Part shown: positions 8,344 to 16,283 of the stretch, one piece after another
Layout of the letters: each line of letters begins with the position of its first letter
Position numbering within the stretch: position 1 is the stretch's first letter
Assembly: GCA_002336975.1 (NCBI GenBank)
Contig: DDFA01000072.1
Location: 10,369-53,042 of the forward strand
Length of the DNA: 42,674 nt
DNA from: Phyllobacteriaceae bacterium UBA1940
GTDB lineage: Bacteria > Pseudomonadota > Alphaproteobacteria > Rhizobiales > Rhizobiaceae
Direction: 5' to 3'
Made by a program: the position numbers and the translations under genes
The notes under the pieces: generated by a model
Database searches by the model: none
Told to the model about the DNA's origin: nothing
What the model saw: the letters and a program-made list of their open reading frames with translations, nothing else

Positions 8344-9370
8344 CAAGATTGTCGGGATCCTGCTGTCCGCGCTTGTCTTTGCATATTGCGTCGATGAGAC
8401 AGTCTCGGCGCTGATCGATGTTGCGGAGGCGCCGGATACGAGGCTCGAGGAATACGCCAAAATATCCAACGAGATCGACGTGGTGGCGCTCGGAAGCTCG
8501 CATGGCACCGGCCTGTTCTTTCCATTGCTCGGTTTGCACGGATATTCGTTCAACGGGAACGGCATGAATCTGTATGAGAGCAATCTCAAGCTCAAGGCGC
8601 TCGTCGCGCACGAGCCGCAGATCCGGCGTGTTCTGCTGCCCTTTGGCGAGGGGGAGTTCAGCTTCGACCGAAACACGAAATCCGAAAGCGCCGAACGGGA
8701 GCAATTAGCGTATGCGCCCTGGCCGACAGCCGATACGCTGCGGGAATTTCCCGAAACGTGGCGGATCGTTTACGCGAAGACAATCAATGCTGTGACAGCA
8801 AGGCTTCACGCCAATGCGAGGGTGAGGTCATACCTCTCGGGCGCCACGGCGGACCTGTCGCCGTGTGCTTCAGACGACCGGATCGAGTCGCCGGACGAAT
8901 ATGGCTTCAGGCACGGCTATTTTCGTATTCCGGCCGAAGAGCGCTGCTTGCGGGAAACGGTCGAGAGAACGACCTTGTCCAGACGATTGCAACTGGAAGC
9001 TCGGACGATGCCACTCGCCGACGTCAGGCGAGACAATATCGGTATTGTGGCTGAAATGGCCGATCTTCTTGCCAAGCGGAACGGCGGACAACTGGTGCTG
9101 GTGCGAATGCCCGTGACGCGGGAATACCACCAGTCGGCAGTGAAACCCTACTATGACGCAGACGCCGAAATTGCCGAAAGACTGGCCGGCAGAGTCCCCA
9201 ATATCATCTATGTCGATCTGCGCGGCTTGTTTTGGGACACCGCCTACCTGAACAACAACCAGGTCTTTTTCGACAACGATCATCTGACTCTGGCCGGCGC
9301 ACAAATCGCCTCGGGCGTCCTGGCCGCGAAGATCGGTCGCGGGGCGACGGCTGGACAGTCCAGGCCGTAA
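8324..9370 (+). CDS. SGNH-like periplasmic partner of the MBOAT protein
   Basis: A 348-aa protein starting at TTG 8324, with GAGG 8 bases upstream, inside the end of the MBOAT gene. Residues about 8-24 form a signal anchor. The block VVALGSSHG (residues 53-61) fits an SGNH nucleophile region, and FFDNDHLTLAGA supplies the C-terminal D317-x2-H320 dyad typical of the DltD/AlgJ/AlgX-like superfamily. Translational overlap with the MBOAT gene supports a paired function: receiving the acyl group on the periplasmic side and transferring it to an acceptor. Similarity outside the active-site blocks is too low for me to name a subfamily. Confidence 0.75.
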   Translation: MSISNSSKIVGILLSALVFAYCVDETVSALIDVAEAPDTRLEEYAKISNEIDVVALGSSHGTGLFFPLLGLHGYSFNGNGMNLYESNLKLKALVAHEPQIRRVLLPFGEGEFSFDRNTKSESAEREQLAYAPWPTADTLREFPETWRIVYAKTINAVTARLHANARVRSYLSGATADLSPCASDDRIESPDEYGFRHGYFRIPAEERCLRETVERTTLSRRLQLEARTMPLADVRRDNIGIVAEMADLLAKRNGGQLVLVRMPVTREYHQSAVKPYYDADAEIAERLAGRVPNIIYVDLRGLFWDTAYLNNNQVFFDNDHLTLAGAQIASGVLAAKIGRGATAGQSRP

Positions 9371-9428
9371 CCGGCGACGCCACCCTTTTCGCTGCGTGCG
9401 GCCGCCACCAGCGAGGGCCGGATATAGC

Positions 9429-11333
9429 CTACCAAAGCCCCTTCTTTTTCAGGTCTTCCATTTCCTTCACGGCGCGCTCGCGCAGGCGGGCGTCGTGCAG
9501 CAGTTTTTCGACCGCCGAATCGTCGGCGCGGTCGGAGTAGCGGAACTCGGAATCGGCGTAGCGGTTGATCTCCTGCATGATCATCGTCATGTCGAAGGGG
9601 CCGCGCAGTTCCTCCACCATCGCCTTCTTCTCATCGTAGGGCTTGTGCATGAAGGTTTCGGGCTTTTCGAACCATTCGTCGGGAAGCTCGATGTCCATGG
9701 CGCGCATCTTGATGGCGTCGGTGACGTTCTTGACGGCGCGGCCGGTGAAGCGCGGCTCGGCCTCCTTGATCATGTGCAGATATTCGCCGACGTCGGCCAG
9801 GGTCTTGGGCGCGCCGTTCTCCTTCATGAAACGGTCGTAGACCTTCATCAGACCGTCTTCATGCGGCTTCGAGTGGCTTTCATAGGCGGTGTCGACGGCG
9901 TGCTTGATCTCCTGGGCGGCGTAGAGGTCGTGGTCGCCGAGCGGGATTTTGTGATTCTTTCCAGCAAGAAGCACGAAAATGTCGATGTAGTCCTCGCGGG
10001 TCTGGGGGCCGTCGACCAGCCACCGCGCCCCGGCGCGCTGGCGCAGCGCGTCGTCGACATTTTCGGGATAGTTGGAGAACATGCCGAACGAGCAATTGCC
10101 TCGGATGACGGTGTTTGTGCCCGAAAACGCCGCCATCAGGACGCCGGTGATCTCGTGCTGGCCGGCCGACGCCCGGTCGTCGGACCGCTTTGCAGCCACC
10201 TGGTCGATGTCGTCGACGGTGCCGAAACCGATCAGTTTCGGATTCAGCACATTGTCGATGAACGCCTTGCAGTTCTGACCCGACTTGCCCTGGTAGGACG
10301 AGATCTGGTCGACGCCGAAATTTTCGTAGTGGAACGGATAGGAGGCGATCTGGCAGTAGCCGTTGACCATGCCGGCGATCATCTGGATCAGGGTGGTCTT
10401 GCCGGTGCCGGGCGCGCCGTCGCCGATGAAGGTGAAGAGGAAGCCGCCGAGCTCGACAAACGGGTTGAGCTGCCGTTCGAAATCGTAGGCGACCAGCATC
10501 TTGGCCAGCTTCAGCGACTGGTATTTGGCGATGTGGTTGCCGACGACCTCGTCGGGCTTCTTGAAGCTCATCACCAGCGGCTTTGATTTTTGACCCGGCG
10601 CGACGTCGAAACCGTCGAGGGTGAAATCGTCGGCCTCGATGCGGATATGGGCGTCCTCGAACGCGCCCAGTCCGTCAAAGCGCCCCTTGCGCTCCAGCAG
10701 GCCGTCGACGGCGACGCGGGCGAAGGTCTTGGCGCGGATCATCATCTCGCGGTCGTCGCTGGAGCCGGCAATGGCGGCGTCAAGGCCGGCGACCATCGAC
10801 TTCACGGCGTCCTGGGCGGTGTCGAACAGGAAGTCGGGCCCGGCGACGTCGTTGGGCGCCTCGCCGTCGGCCTCGATGGTCTGGGTCAGATAGGAGGCGA
10901 GCGAAAAGGCGGCGACATAGGCGGACGCGTTGAGCAGTCTCCGGTAGTGGTCGGCGTCGGCGCCTTCCAGCGGGGCGCGCGCGTTCTTGGCCTGCAGCGA
11001 TTCCAGCTCGTTGCCACGGGCGAAAACGTCGGACACCGCCAGCGCCACCGCAATGCCGCGCCGGGCGCGGTAGAGCAGGGTGTGCTGCAGGATCGACAGC
11101 ATCTGGTCGTCGGGGCGCACGGCCGCCACCGTCTTTGACAGCTCGACCTCGCGGGTGCGTTGCAGGCCGCCGGTTGAAACCGTCGAGACAAAGCGGCGGC
11201 CGGTGCCGGCGATGGTCGTGGAGCCCTGGCCCTTCGACGCCTCCATCACCACGACGCGGGTGACAAAGGACTGCGCGGTCGGCAGATGTTTTGCGATGTC
11301 CTTTTCGTCGATCGTCGTCAGGCCGGTATCCAT
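9429..11333 (-). CDS. AAA+ ATPase of an uncharacterised module
   Basis: A 634-aa protein with GGAG 7 bases before ATG 11333. The first 290 residues are a helical domain of unknown kind. The AAA+ core follows: Walker A GDGAPGTGKTT (304-314), a Walker B-like LIGFGTVDDID (367-377), a sensor-1-like FSNYPENVDD (419-428), and an arginine-rich RQRAGAR (431-437) at the position of an arginine finger. The C-terminal 180 residues are charged and helical. No membrane segment is seen. It is the third gene of a same-strand series with the coiled-coil and 381-aa proteins. AAA+ proteins of this form remodel protein assemblies; the partner proteins are the probable clients, but this is inference. Confidence 0.85.
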   Translation of the reverse strand: MDTGLTTIDEKDIAKHLPTAQSFVTRVVVMEASKGQGSTTIAGTGRRFVSTVSTGGLQRTREVELSKTVAAVRPDDQMLSILQHTLLYRARRGIAVALAVSDVFARGNELESLQAKNARAPLEGADADHYRRLLNASAYVAAFSLASYLTQTIEADGEAPNDVAGPDFLFDTAQDAVKSMVAGLDAAIAGSSDDREMMIRAKTFARVAVDGLLERKGRFDGLGAFEDAHIRIEADDFTLDGFDVAPGQKSKPLVMSFKKPDEVVGNHIAKYQSLKLAKMLVAYDFERQLNPFVELGGFLFTFIGDGAPGTGKTTLIQMIAGMVNGYCQIASYPFHYENFGVDQISSYQGKSGQNCKAFIDNVLNPKLIGFGTVDDIDQVAAKRSDDRASAGQHEITGVLMAAFSGTNTVIRGNCSFGMFSNYPENVDDALRQRAGARWLVDGPQTREDYIDIFVLLAGKNHKIPLGDHDLYAAQEIKHAVDTAYESHSKPHEDGLMKVYDRFMKENGAPKTLADVGEYLHMIKEAEPRFTGRAVKNVTDAIKMRAMDIELPDEWFEKPETFMHKPYDEKKAMVEELRGPFDMTMIMQEINRYADSEFRYSDRADDSAVEKLLHDARLRERAVKEMEDLKKKGLW

Positions 11334-11350
11334 TGATTGCTCCGTTATTC

Positions 11351-11409
11351 GTCGGTCGTCAGTCGTCGGTCGATTTTCGCAGCCTTACGACCGACGACCC
11401 ACGACCGAC
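11351..11409. repeat. Inverted repeat between the 381-aa and ATPase genes
   Basis: Two 22-base arms (11351-11372 and 11388-11409) match at 20 of 22 positions as an inverted repeat around a 15-base loop. Each arm is internally repetitive (GTCGGTCG and GTCGTCGGTCG). It fills the 76-base gap between two cotranscribed genes and abuts the upstream stop codon. It may be a dispersed palindromic element or a transcript stabiliser or processing site. There is no T-run. Confidence 0.7.
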
Positions 11410-12555
11410 TCATACATCCGAAATCACCCGGTCTTTCGACAGGATGTGCACCTTGTAGCCCGCAAAGATTTTTTGCGCCTCGCCGGCCGCGTAGAGCGCC
11501 TGATAGGCCTCGTGCGGCACCAAGGCGTGTTTCTCATAACCCGATACGCCCATCCGCGCGGCTTCGAGGTCGTCGGTGTTGATGTAGAATTCCTGGGTTG
11601 CGGGTTCCGACGAGAACAGGCCCTTGCGGCCCGGCTTCTCATTCTTGGAGAACACTTCCTGGATGGTCCAGGTGAGCAGCCAGGCGTTTTCGGCCTTGCG
11701 CACCTTGTTCAGCACCTCCGTGACGGTCGAATTGTGCTCGGTGATGCCCGCCGAATAGAACGGCCCGAGCACGAAGCGGCGCAACTGCTTGGGGTGCAGC
11801 GTGGCGAAATCCTTGTCGAGATTGCCGGCGATGGTGGCCGGCGACAGCGAGTAGGCGGAATTCTTCTCGGCAAAATCGTCGAAGCTGTGGGCCAGGTCCG
11901 GGTTGAGCAGGCCGTCGACGGGCAGGGGGATGTCGACCTTCGGGTTCATCTGGCCGTCGCGGGTGACCAGCTGGTCGACCATGTTGGGCGAGGAATCCTC
12001 CAGCGCGGCCATGTAGACCAGCGGCAGGTTTGCCAGCCCGTCGAAGGCGCCCCAATGGACAAAATAGTAGGGCCGCATCGTCTTGGCGTTGACCGACACC
12101 TTCACCGTCCTGGGCAGGACGAAGGGGGGGAACACCTGGCCGCCATTGACGCTTTCCAGATAGAGCCGCTCGGCCATGGTGCGCTGCAGTTCGGTCGGCA
12201 TCGCCTTGTGGCGCAGGATGAAGTCGGCCATGTCGGCGCGCAGCGCGTCGGGCGCCGGAATGGCGGCCAGGCGCTTGGGTGCGGTGCGGCGGTCGTTTTC
12301 CAGCTCCAGCACGTTCTGGAACACCGGAAATCCGCTTTCGGCGCGGTTGATCTTAAAGCTGTCGGTGAAGCCGAGGCGATTGCGCCAGGCGGTGAAGGAG
12401 CCTTCAAGCCGCACGATGTATTCGGCGACGACGCCGGCAATCACGTCATGGCGGTAGAGCGGCGAGGAATCGTCGCGCAGAAAGATGTCGAGGCCGGCCA
12501 GGGCCGCGGCGATGGCGTCGAAATAGCGGACAGCGGGATTGTCGGGGGCTGTCAT
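11410..12555 (-). CDS. Protein of unknown function in AAA+ module
   Basis: A 381-aa soluble protein that I do not recognise. It lacks a signal peptide and membrane segments. Visible features are an N-terminal helical region (VRYFDAIAAALAGLDIFLRD), a central block rich in aromatic residues (RPYYFVHWGAFDGLANLPLVYMAAL), the HPKQLRRFVLGPFYSAG block, and a C-terminal KVHILSKDRVISDV. No catalytic motif is evident. It sits between the coiled-coil gene upstream and the AAA+ ATPase downstream on the same strand, with gaps of 186 and 76 bases that hold palindromic repeats. The gene looks intact. Its role can only be inferred from its neighbours, as a structural or adaptor part of the ATPase system. Confidence 0.8.
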   Translation of the reverse strand: MTAPDNPAVRYFDAIAAALAGLDIFLRDDSSPLYRHDVIAGVVAEYIVRLEGSFTAWRNRLGFTDSFKINRAESGFPVFQNVLELENDRRTAPKRLAAIPAPDALRADMADFILRHKAMPTELQRTMAERLYLESVNGGQVFPPFVLPRTVKVSVNAKTMRPYYFVHWGAFDGLANLPLVYMAALEDSSPNMVDQLVTRDGQMNPKVDIPLPVDGLLNPDLAHSFDDFAEKNSAYSLSPATIAGNLDKDFATLHPKQLRRFVLGPFYSAGITEHNSTVTEVLNKVRKAENAWLLTWTIQEVFSKNEKPGRKGLFSSEPATQEFYINTDDLEAARMGVSGYEKHALVPHEAYQALYAAGEAQKIFAGYKVHILSKDRVISDV

Positions 12556-12565
12556 GGCGAAGCGA

Positions 12566-12735
12566 GCCCCTTGCCGGGAGGGTCGATCCGGAAGCGACGC
12601 GAAACGGATCGGGGTGGGGGCGGCGAAATCAGCTCCGGCTCGCGATATTGCACGTCGACTTTACCCCCACCTCGTTTCGCGATCATCGCTTCGCGATTTG
12701 ATCGCTCACCGACCCTCCCCGCAAGGGGAGGGTGA
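12566..12735. repeat. Dispersed palindromic intergenic element
   Basis: The gap between the 381-aa and coiled-coil genes is almost filled by an imperfect long inverted repeat. Its right end is a 9-base-pair stem (ACCCTCCCC, loop GCAA, GGGGAGGGT; 12712-12733). Its left end carries the near-complement CCCCTTGCCGGGAGGGTCGAT. The interior has short GCGAT-rich repeats (CGCGATCATCGCTTCGCGAT). From general knowledge, elements with this CCCTCCCCGCAAGGGGAGGG core are common between genes in Mesorhizobium and relatives. Confidence 0.7.
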
Positions 12736-12741
12736 CGAGCG

Positions 12742-13830
12742 TCAGGCCCGCACGTAGTCCGCCGAATTGTGCTTGCGCATCACCTCGTCGAAGCGGCGGG
12801 CGAAGGCTTCGTCGGCGAGCTTCTTGCGGCGCTGGATGTCGGCGGTGGTGACCATGTTCTTTTCGTGCAGTTCGAGCAGGTCGCCGATGTGTTTCTGCGC
12901 GGCGGCGCCGATGCCGGCCATCGTCTCTTCCGCCGTGTTGTCGACCTGGGAGCCGAGCGTGTTGATCTTGTGGGCGACGTCCTGCTGGGCGGCGGTCTTC
13001 AGCGAATCCTCCAGCGCCTTGTAGAGGACGATGCGCTGTTCGGTGTCGATGGTCAGCTTGTTGATCAGCGTCGACTGCGCGGCGATCTGGTTGTTGAGCG
13101 AATCGACAAAGGTCTGGAACATCGAGGTGTAGCGTTCCAGCGTCTGGCTCTCGGCCAGCAGTTCCTGCTCCTTGGCCTGCTTCTCATTGTATTCGGTCGC
13201 CAGCTTGGAGCGTTCGCCCTCGAGCTTGGTGCGCTCCTGCTGGCTGGTGGATGCGGCGATCCTGTTCTCGATGTCGAGCAGCAGCGGGTTGAGTTCCTCG
13301 ATGCGCTTCTGGGTGGCGGTCAGGTTCTCCATCGCCACCTTGCGGCGCTCGATCACCTGGCCGAGCGACGCCTCGGAGGTCGAATAGCGCTGGTCCAGCA
13401 CCGCCTTCTGCGCCTTGAGGATGCCAACGATGGTGTCGGACTTGGCCAGCAGTTCCTGAAGATTGCCGGCCAGGCTCATATTGCGGACGCGTTCGGTGCG
13501 CATGCGCTGCTTGCGCTGCTGCGAAAATATGCCGACGAAGTTTTCCCAGCCGGTATAGCTCTTCATGCTCTCGAATTCGGCGCCGAAGACGTTGGTCGCG
13601 TCTTCAAGGCCGATGATCAGGTCGGCGATGTTGCCTTCCATGGTCTTCTGCTGCTTGAGCACGTCTTCGATGCGGGCGTTTTCGATGTCGAAATCGGCCT
13701 GGCCGATCTTGGCGTCGGTGCGGGCGAGCTTATCAAGCACCTGGCCGGACTGCTCGATCTTGGAGCGCATCTCCTCGACGACGCGTTTGGTCTTCTCGAT
13801 CTCGCTGTCGAAATTCTGCATCGTCGCCAT
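12742..13830 (-). CDS. Long coiled-coil protein, distantly TelA-like
   Basis: A 362-aa, highly charged, cytoplasmic protein with strong heptad character over most of its length (about residues 5-60, 120-290 and 310-350). A GGAGG site 6 bases before ATG 13830 fixes the start. A less helical island near residues 88-107 reads FESMKSYTGWENFVGIFSQQ. The all-helical layout, with repeated DTIVGILKAQKAVLDQ- and NNQIAAQSTLINKL-type segments, recalls TelA / toxic-anion-resistance proteins, but I cannot confirm homology. It is the first gene of the series leading to the 381-aa protein and the AAA+ ATPase, so it is a likely scaffold or client of that ATPase. Confidence 0.8.
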   Translation of the reverse strand: MATMQNFDSEIEKTKRVVEEMRSKIEQSGQVLDKLARTDAKIGQADFDIENARIEDVLKQQKTMEGNIADLIIGLEDATNVFGAEFESMKSYTGWENFVGIFSQQRKQRMRTERVRNMSLAGNLQELLAKSDTIVGILKAQKAVLDQRYSTSEASLGQVIERRKVAMENLTATQKRIEELNPLLLDIENRIAASTSQQERTKLEGERSKLATEYNEKQAKEQELLAESQTLERYTSMFQTFVDSLNNQIAAQSTLINKLTIDTEQRIVLYKALEDSLKTAAQQDVAHKINTLGSQVDNTAEETMAGIGAAAQKHIGDLLELHEKNMVTTADIQRRKKLADEAFARRFDEVMRKHNSADYVRA

Positions 13831-13925
13831 GAATGTCCTCCAGATTGCGGGCCGCGTCAGCGCGCTGAATATAGGCAGCGGAAATATTGAATGAAAGACA
13901 GGCGGCGCAACCAGTTGCGGTAACG

Positions 13926-13952
13926 AAAAAGCCCGTCCGGTCGGGGACGGGC
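13926..13952 (-). terminator. Rho-independent terminator of the BA14K gene
   Basis: Read on the minus strand: GCCCGTCC, a 6-base loop, GGACGGGC (stem 13931-13938 with 13945-13952) followed by five T residues. It lies 26 bases after the stop codon of the BA14K-family gene. Confidence 0.9.
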
Positions 13953-13977
13953 TTCGTCAGATGGTTCGCCGGGGCGA

Positions 13978-14628
13978 TCAATAGTAGGGCGAGACGCACT
14001 CGCGGCGATAGCCCGAGCGGGAGATGTAGGTGTTGTCTCGCTCGCGGTAACGGTTGCCGTAGCGGTCGTAGCACCAGTCGACATGGTCCTGCCAGTCGGA
14101 ATTGCGGTAGCCCGGCTGGCTGGCGATAATCGCGCCAAGCAGGAAGGCCGCCGGCGGGAACCAGAATCCCTCGTAGTAGCGGTAGCCGTGGCGTCTTTCG
14201 CGATAGCCGCGATGGCCGTTGAAATAGGCCATGTCGCCGCGTCGCTCGAAACGGTTCTGCTGGCGCATCTCGCGCCGTTCGCCGCGTTCGGCGCGACGCA
14301 TGTCGCCATCGCGGCGGCGCTCGATGCGTCCGGCGTCGGTTTGCGGCTGGCGATACTGCCGGTCGCCTTCGCCGCGCCGCGGCTGCCGCGGGTCGTCGAG
14401 TTGCATCTGGCGCTGGCCGTCGCCATCGCGGAGGCGGCGTTCGCCTTCGCCGCGACGATGCCGCCGCAGTTGCTCTTCCTCTTCCGAGGTCTTGCGATAC
14501 TGGACCTGCTCGACCGACGAGCGAAGTCCGTTATTTGCAGGCGAAACCGGTGCTGCAAATGTCGGGGTGACGGACGTGGCCGCCAGGGCAAGCGCCAGCG
14601 ATCCGCTGATGAACGTCGAAAACTTCAT
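13978..14628 (-). CDS. BA14K-family secreted protein
   Basis: A 216-aa protein starting at ATG 14628 (GAGGCGACA just upstream), with a signal peptide (KFSTFISGSLALALAATSVTPTFAAP). A long Arg/Glu/Gln-rich low-complexity region follows (about 45-140). Next comes a hydrophobic FWFPPAAFLLGAIIAS segment, and then the BA14K signature HVDWCYDRYGNRYRERDNTY...RRECVSPYY at the C-terminus with its two conserved cysteines. BA14K proteins are known from Brucella and other Rhizobiales as immunoreactive, lectin-like envelope proteins. The very basic disordered middle is much longer than in the Brucella 14-kDa protein. It is a stand-alone gene with its own terminator. Confidence 0.9.
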   Translation of the reverse strand: MKFSTFISGSLALALAATSVTPTFAAPVSPANNGLRSSVEQVQYRKTSEEEEQLRRHRRGEGERRLRDGDGQRQMQLDDPRQPRRGEGDRQYRQPQTDAGRIERRRDGDMRRAERGERREMRQQNRFERRGDMAYFNGHRGYRERRHGYRYYEGFWFPPAAFLLGAIIASQPGYRNSDWQDHVDWCYDRYGNRYRERDNTYISRSGYRRECVSPYY

Positions 14629-14796
14629 TGTCGCCTCATTCCGGACGCCTGGGAGCGCGCCCGCATAGTGTTCAGCGGCAGGAACTGTCGCTGGGTGGGC
14701 CAACAATCACGGCAAATTGTGACGTTTCCTTGGTGGCGCGGGCGCGATCTCGCAGAACGCCGGACGGGTTGCTGCAGGTCGGCGAAACAGCCGGGT

Positions 14797-15348
14797 TCAG
14801 TTGGCCCGTGCGGCGGCGCGAGGCGTCCCGGGGGCCTCGACAAGCGGCTCGCTCATCAGTTCCTCCATGAACACGCTCATGAATTGCGGCCGGCCTTCAA
14901 CCCCGGCCTTGGCGTAGATGCTGGTCGACTGCGCCCGCACGGTGCCGGCGGCTGTGCCGCGGATGATGCCGATCGCCTCATTGTCGAAACCCTTGAGGAT
15001 CAGCATCCCGACCTCCTTCTCGGCGTCGGTGAGCTTCCACTCGCCGAAAAAGCCATCGATGACGCCCGCCATCTCGCCCCTGGCGGCGCGCAGGGTGATG
15101 GTCATGGCGGTCTGACTTTCCAGGATGCGCCGCAATTCGAACAGGAACAGGACGGTTGCGACCATCAAAGAGAATGCGGCGAGCGCCTCGAATGCGAGAT
15201 GCGGTCCGGATCCGTCGGTCAGCGATTCGAAATCGCGCACGACGTCGACGACGAAGAAGACGACGCACAGCACGTTGACGACGATGAGGGCGGCGAGCCC
15301 ATAGGCGCGCCGCCGTCCCAGAGCATCCATCGGAGCCGCCGGTTTCAT
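14797..15348 (-). CDS. Membrane-anchored LuxR-type HTH regulator
   Basis: A 183-aa protein with two membrane segments (about residues 15-37 and 52-70) followed by a LuxR/GerE-type helix-turn-helix (about 103-165: LTDAEKEVGMLILKGFDNEAIG ... GTVRAQSTSIYAKAGVEGR). The TDAE, LKGFxNEAI and TVRAQ elements match the FixJ/NarL-type DNA-binding fold. No receiver domain is present. Its ATG overlaps the stop of the cytochrome b561 gene by 4 bases, showing translational coupling. This suggests a one-component, membrane-tethered regulator that senses the state of the membrane or of the neighbouring cytochrome/PepSY proteins; the signal is inference. Confidence 0.82.
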   Translation of the reverse strand: MKPAAPMDALGRRRAYGLAALIVVNVLCVVFFVVDVVRDFESLTDGSGPHLAFEALAAFSLMVATVLFLFELRRILESQTAMTITLRAARGEMAGVIDGFFGEWKLTDAEKEVGMLILKGFDNEAIGIIRGTAAGTVRAQSTSIYAKAGVEGRPQFMSVFMEELMSEPLVEAPGTPRAAARAN

Positions 15349-15920
15349 CGCGGTGACGCGCTGCTCCCGACGCGTTTGCGACCATCGATCATGGCGCGCA
15401 CGAGCGGCACGCCGCTCAGTTTCGATTCGAGCACCACGCCGCCGACATGCAGCGCGACCGAGATCGCCAGCCAGACGAAGGCGGCCTCATGCAGTTCTTC
15501 GACCCATTCGACGCCGAAGAAGGCGATGGAGCCCATCATCAGGCCGGTGGCGCAGATGACGAGGACCGTGCCCCAGATGTTGTAGACCATAAGCGCGCCC
15601 AGGGGATTGTGCGAGAGATGAACGGTCTTCTTTCCCGCCAGCGTGTCGCGAATGTGGCGAACTGCCGCCATCGGGTTCGGCGCGAATGCGGCAAAGCGCG
15701 CATGGCGCGGCCCGATCACGCCCCACACCAGCCTGACCAGCACCAGGGCCAGCGCGGCATAGCCGATGAACTCGTGCAGCCGGCTTTCCGGATCGAGAAT
15801 GAAGCCGTTGGTGACGATCGCGGCGGCCAGCAGCCAGTGCACCAGCCGCACGAGCGGGTCCCAGACGGGAATTTCGAGGACGCCGGCGGCGCCGACGTCC
15901 TGTCCAGCTTCGGCGTCCAT
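15345..15920 (-). CDS. Cytochrome b561-type diheme membrane protein
   Basis: A 191-aa protein with four membrane segments and the b-type cytochrome pattern: VWDPLVRLVHWLLAAAIVTNG (first heme histidine region), ESRLHEFIGYAALALVLVRLVWGVIGPRHARF, PLGALMVYNIWGTVLVICATGLMMG, and ELHEAAFVWLAISVALHVGGVVLES. It resembles the YodB / Ni-Fe hydrogenase cytochrome b family that carries electrons across the inner membrane. It sits between a PepSY protein gene (6-base gap) and the LuxR-type regulator (4-base overlap). The partner donor and acceptor are unknown. Confidence 0.9.
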   Translation of the reverse strand: MDAEAGQDVGAAGVLEIPVWDPLVRLVHWLLAAAIVTNGFILDPESRLHEFIGYAALALVLVRLVWGVIGPRHARFAAFAPNPMAAVRHIRDTLAGKKTVHLSHNPLGALMVYNIWGTVLVICATGLMMGSIAFFGVEWVEELHEAAFVWLAISVALHVGGVVLESKLSGVPLVRAMIDGRKRVGSSASPR

Positions 15921-15926
15921 GGCGGA

Positions 15927-16181
15927 TCAGTCCGACTTGACGTCGGTGACGGCGCCGGTCGCGGCGTCGACGTAGATTTCCAGCTTCTTGCCGTCCTTGA
16001 TGGCGTAGACTTCCAGCTTGCCGTCCTCGGTGTCGGTCTTGCGCACCTCATAGCCCATCTTGACCAGAGAGCCGGTGATTTCCGCGGGCGTCTTGCCGAG
16101 CATCGTGTCCCTGGCGACATCGGCGGCGAAGGCGGGCGCGGCGATCAGCAGCGCCGAAAGCGCGATGATGAATTTGTTCAT
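15927..16181 (-). CDS. Small periplasmic PepSY-domain protein
   Basis: An 84-aa protein starting at ATG 16181, with AGAGGA about 9 bases upstream, and a clear signal peptide (MNKFIIALSALLIAAPAFAA). The mature 64 residues are a single PepSY domain: TPAEITGSLVKMGYEVRKTDTEDG...LEVYAIKDGKKLEIYVDAATGAV. It is the first gene of an operon with cytochrome b561 and the LuxR-type regulator. PepSY/cytochrome b561 pairs are common and are often tied to envelope redox or metal responses; the precise role of the PepSY protein is unknown. Confidence 0.9.
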   Translation of the reverse strand: MNKFIIALSALLIAAPAFAADVARDTMLGKTPAEITGSLVKMGYEVRKTDTEDGKLEVYAIKDGKKLEIYVDAATGAVTDVKSD

Positions 16182-16283
16182 GGGGTCGTTCCTCTTGGGT
16201 GGTTGGACGTCGCCGCGGCAGTGGCGAGCGACGTTTGCCACACAAGAAAAGCCCGAAGCGGGGCGCGGCGGAATTGCAGCCCG

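Noticed and set aside
13926..13952. Terminator for the coiled-coil gene region on the plus strand
   Set aside because: The T-run is on the minus strand, directly after the BA14K stop; on the plus strand no gene ends here.
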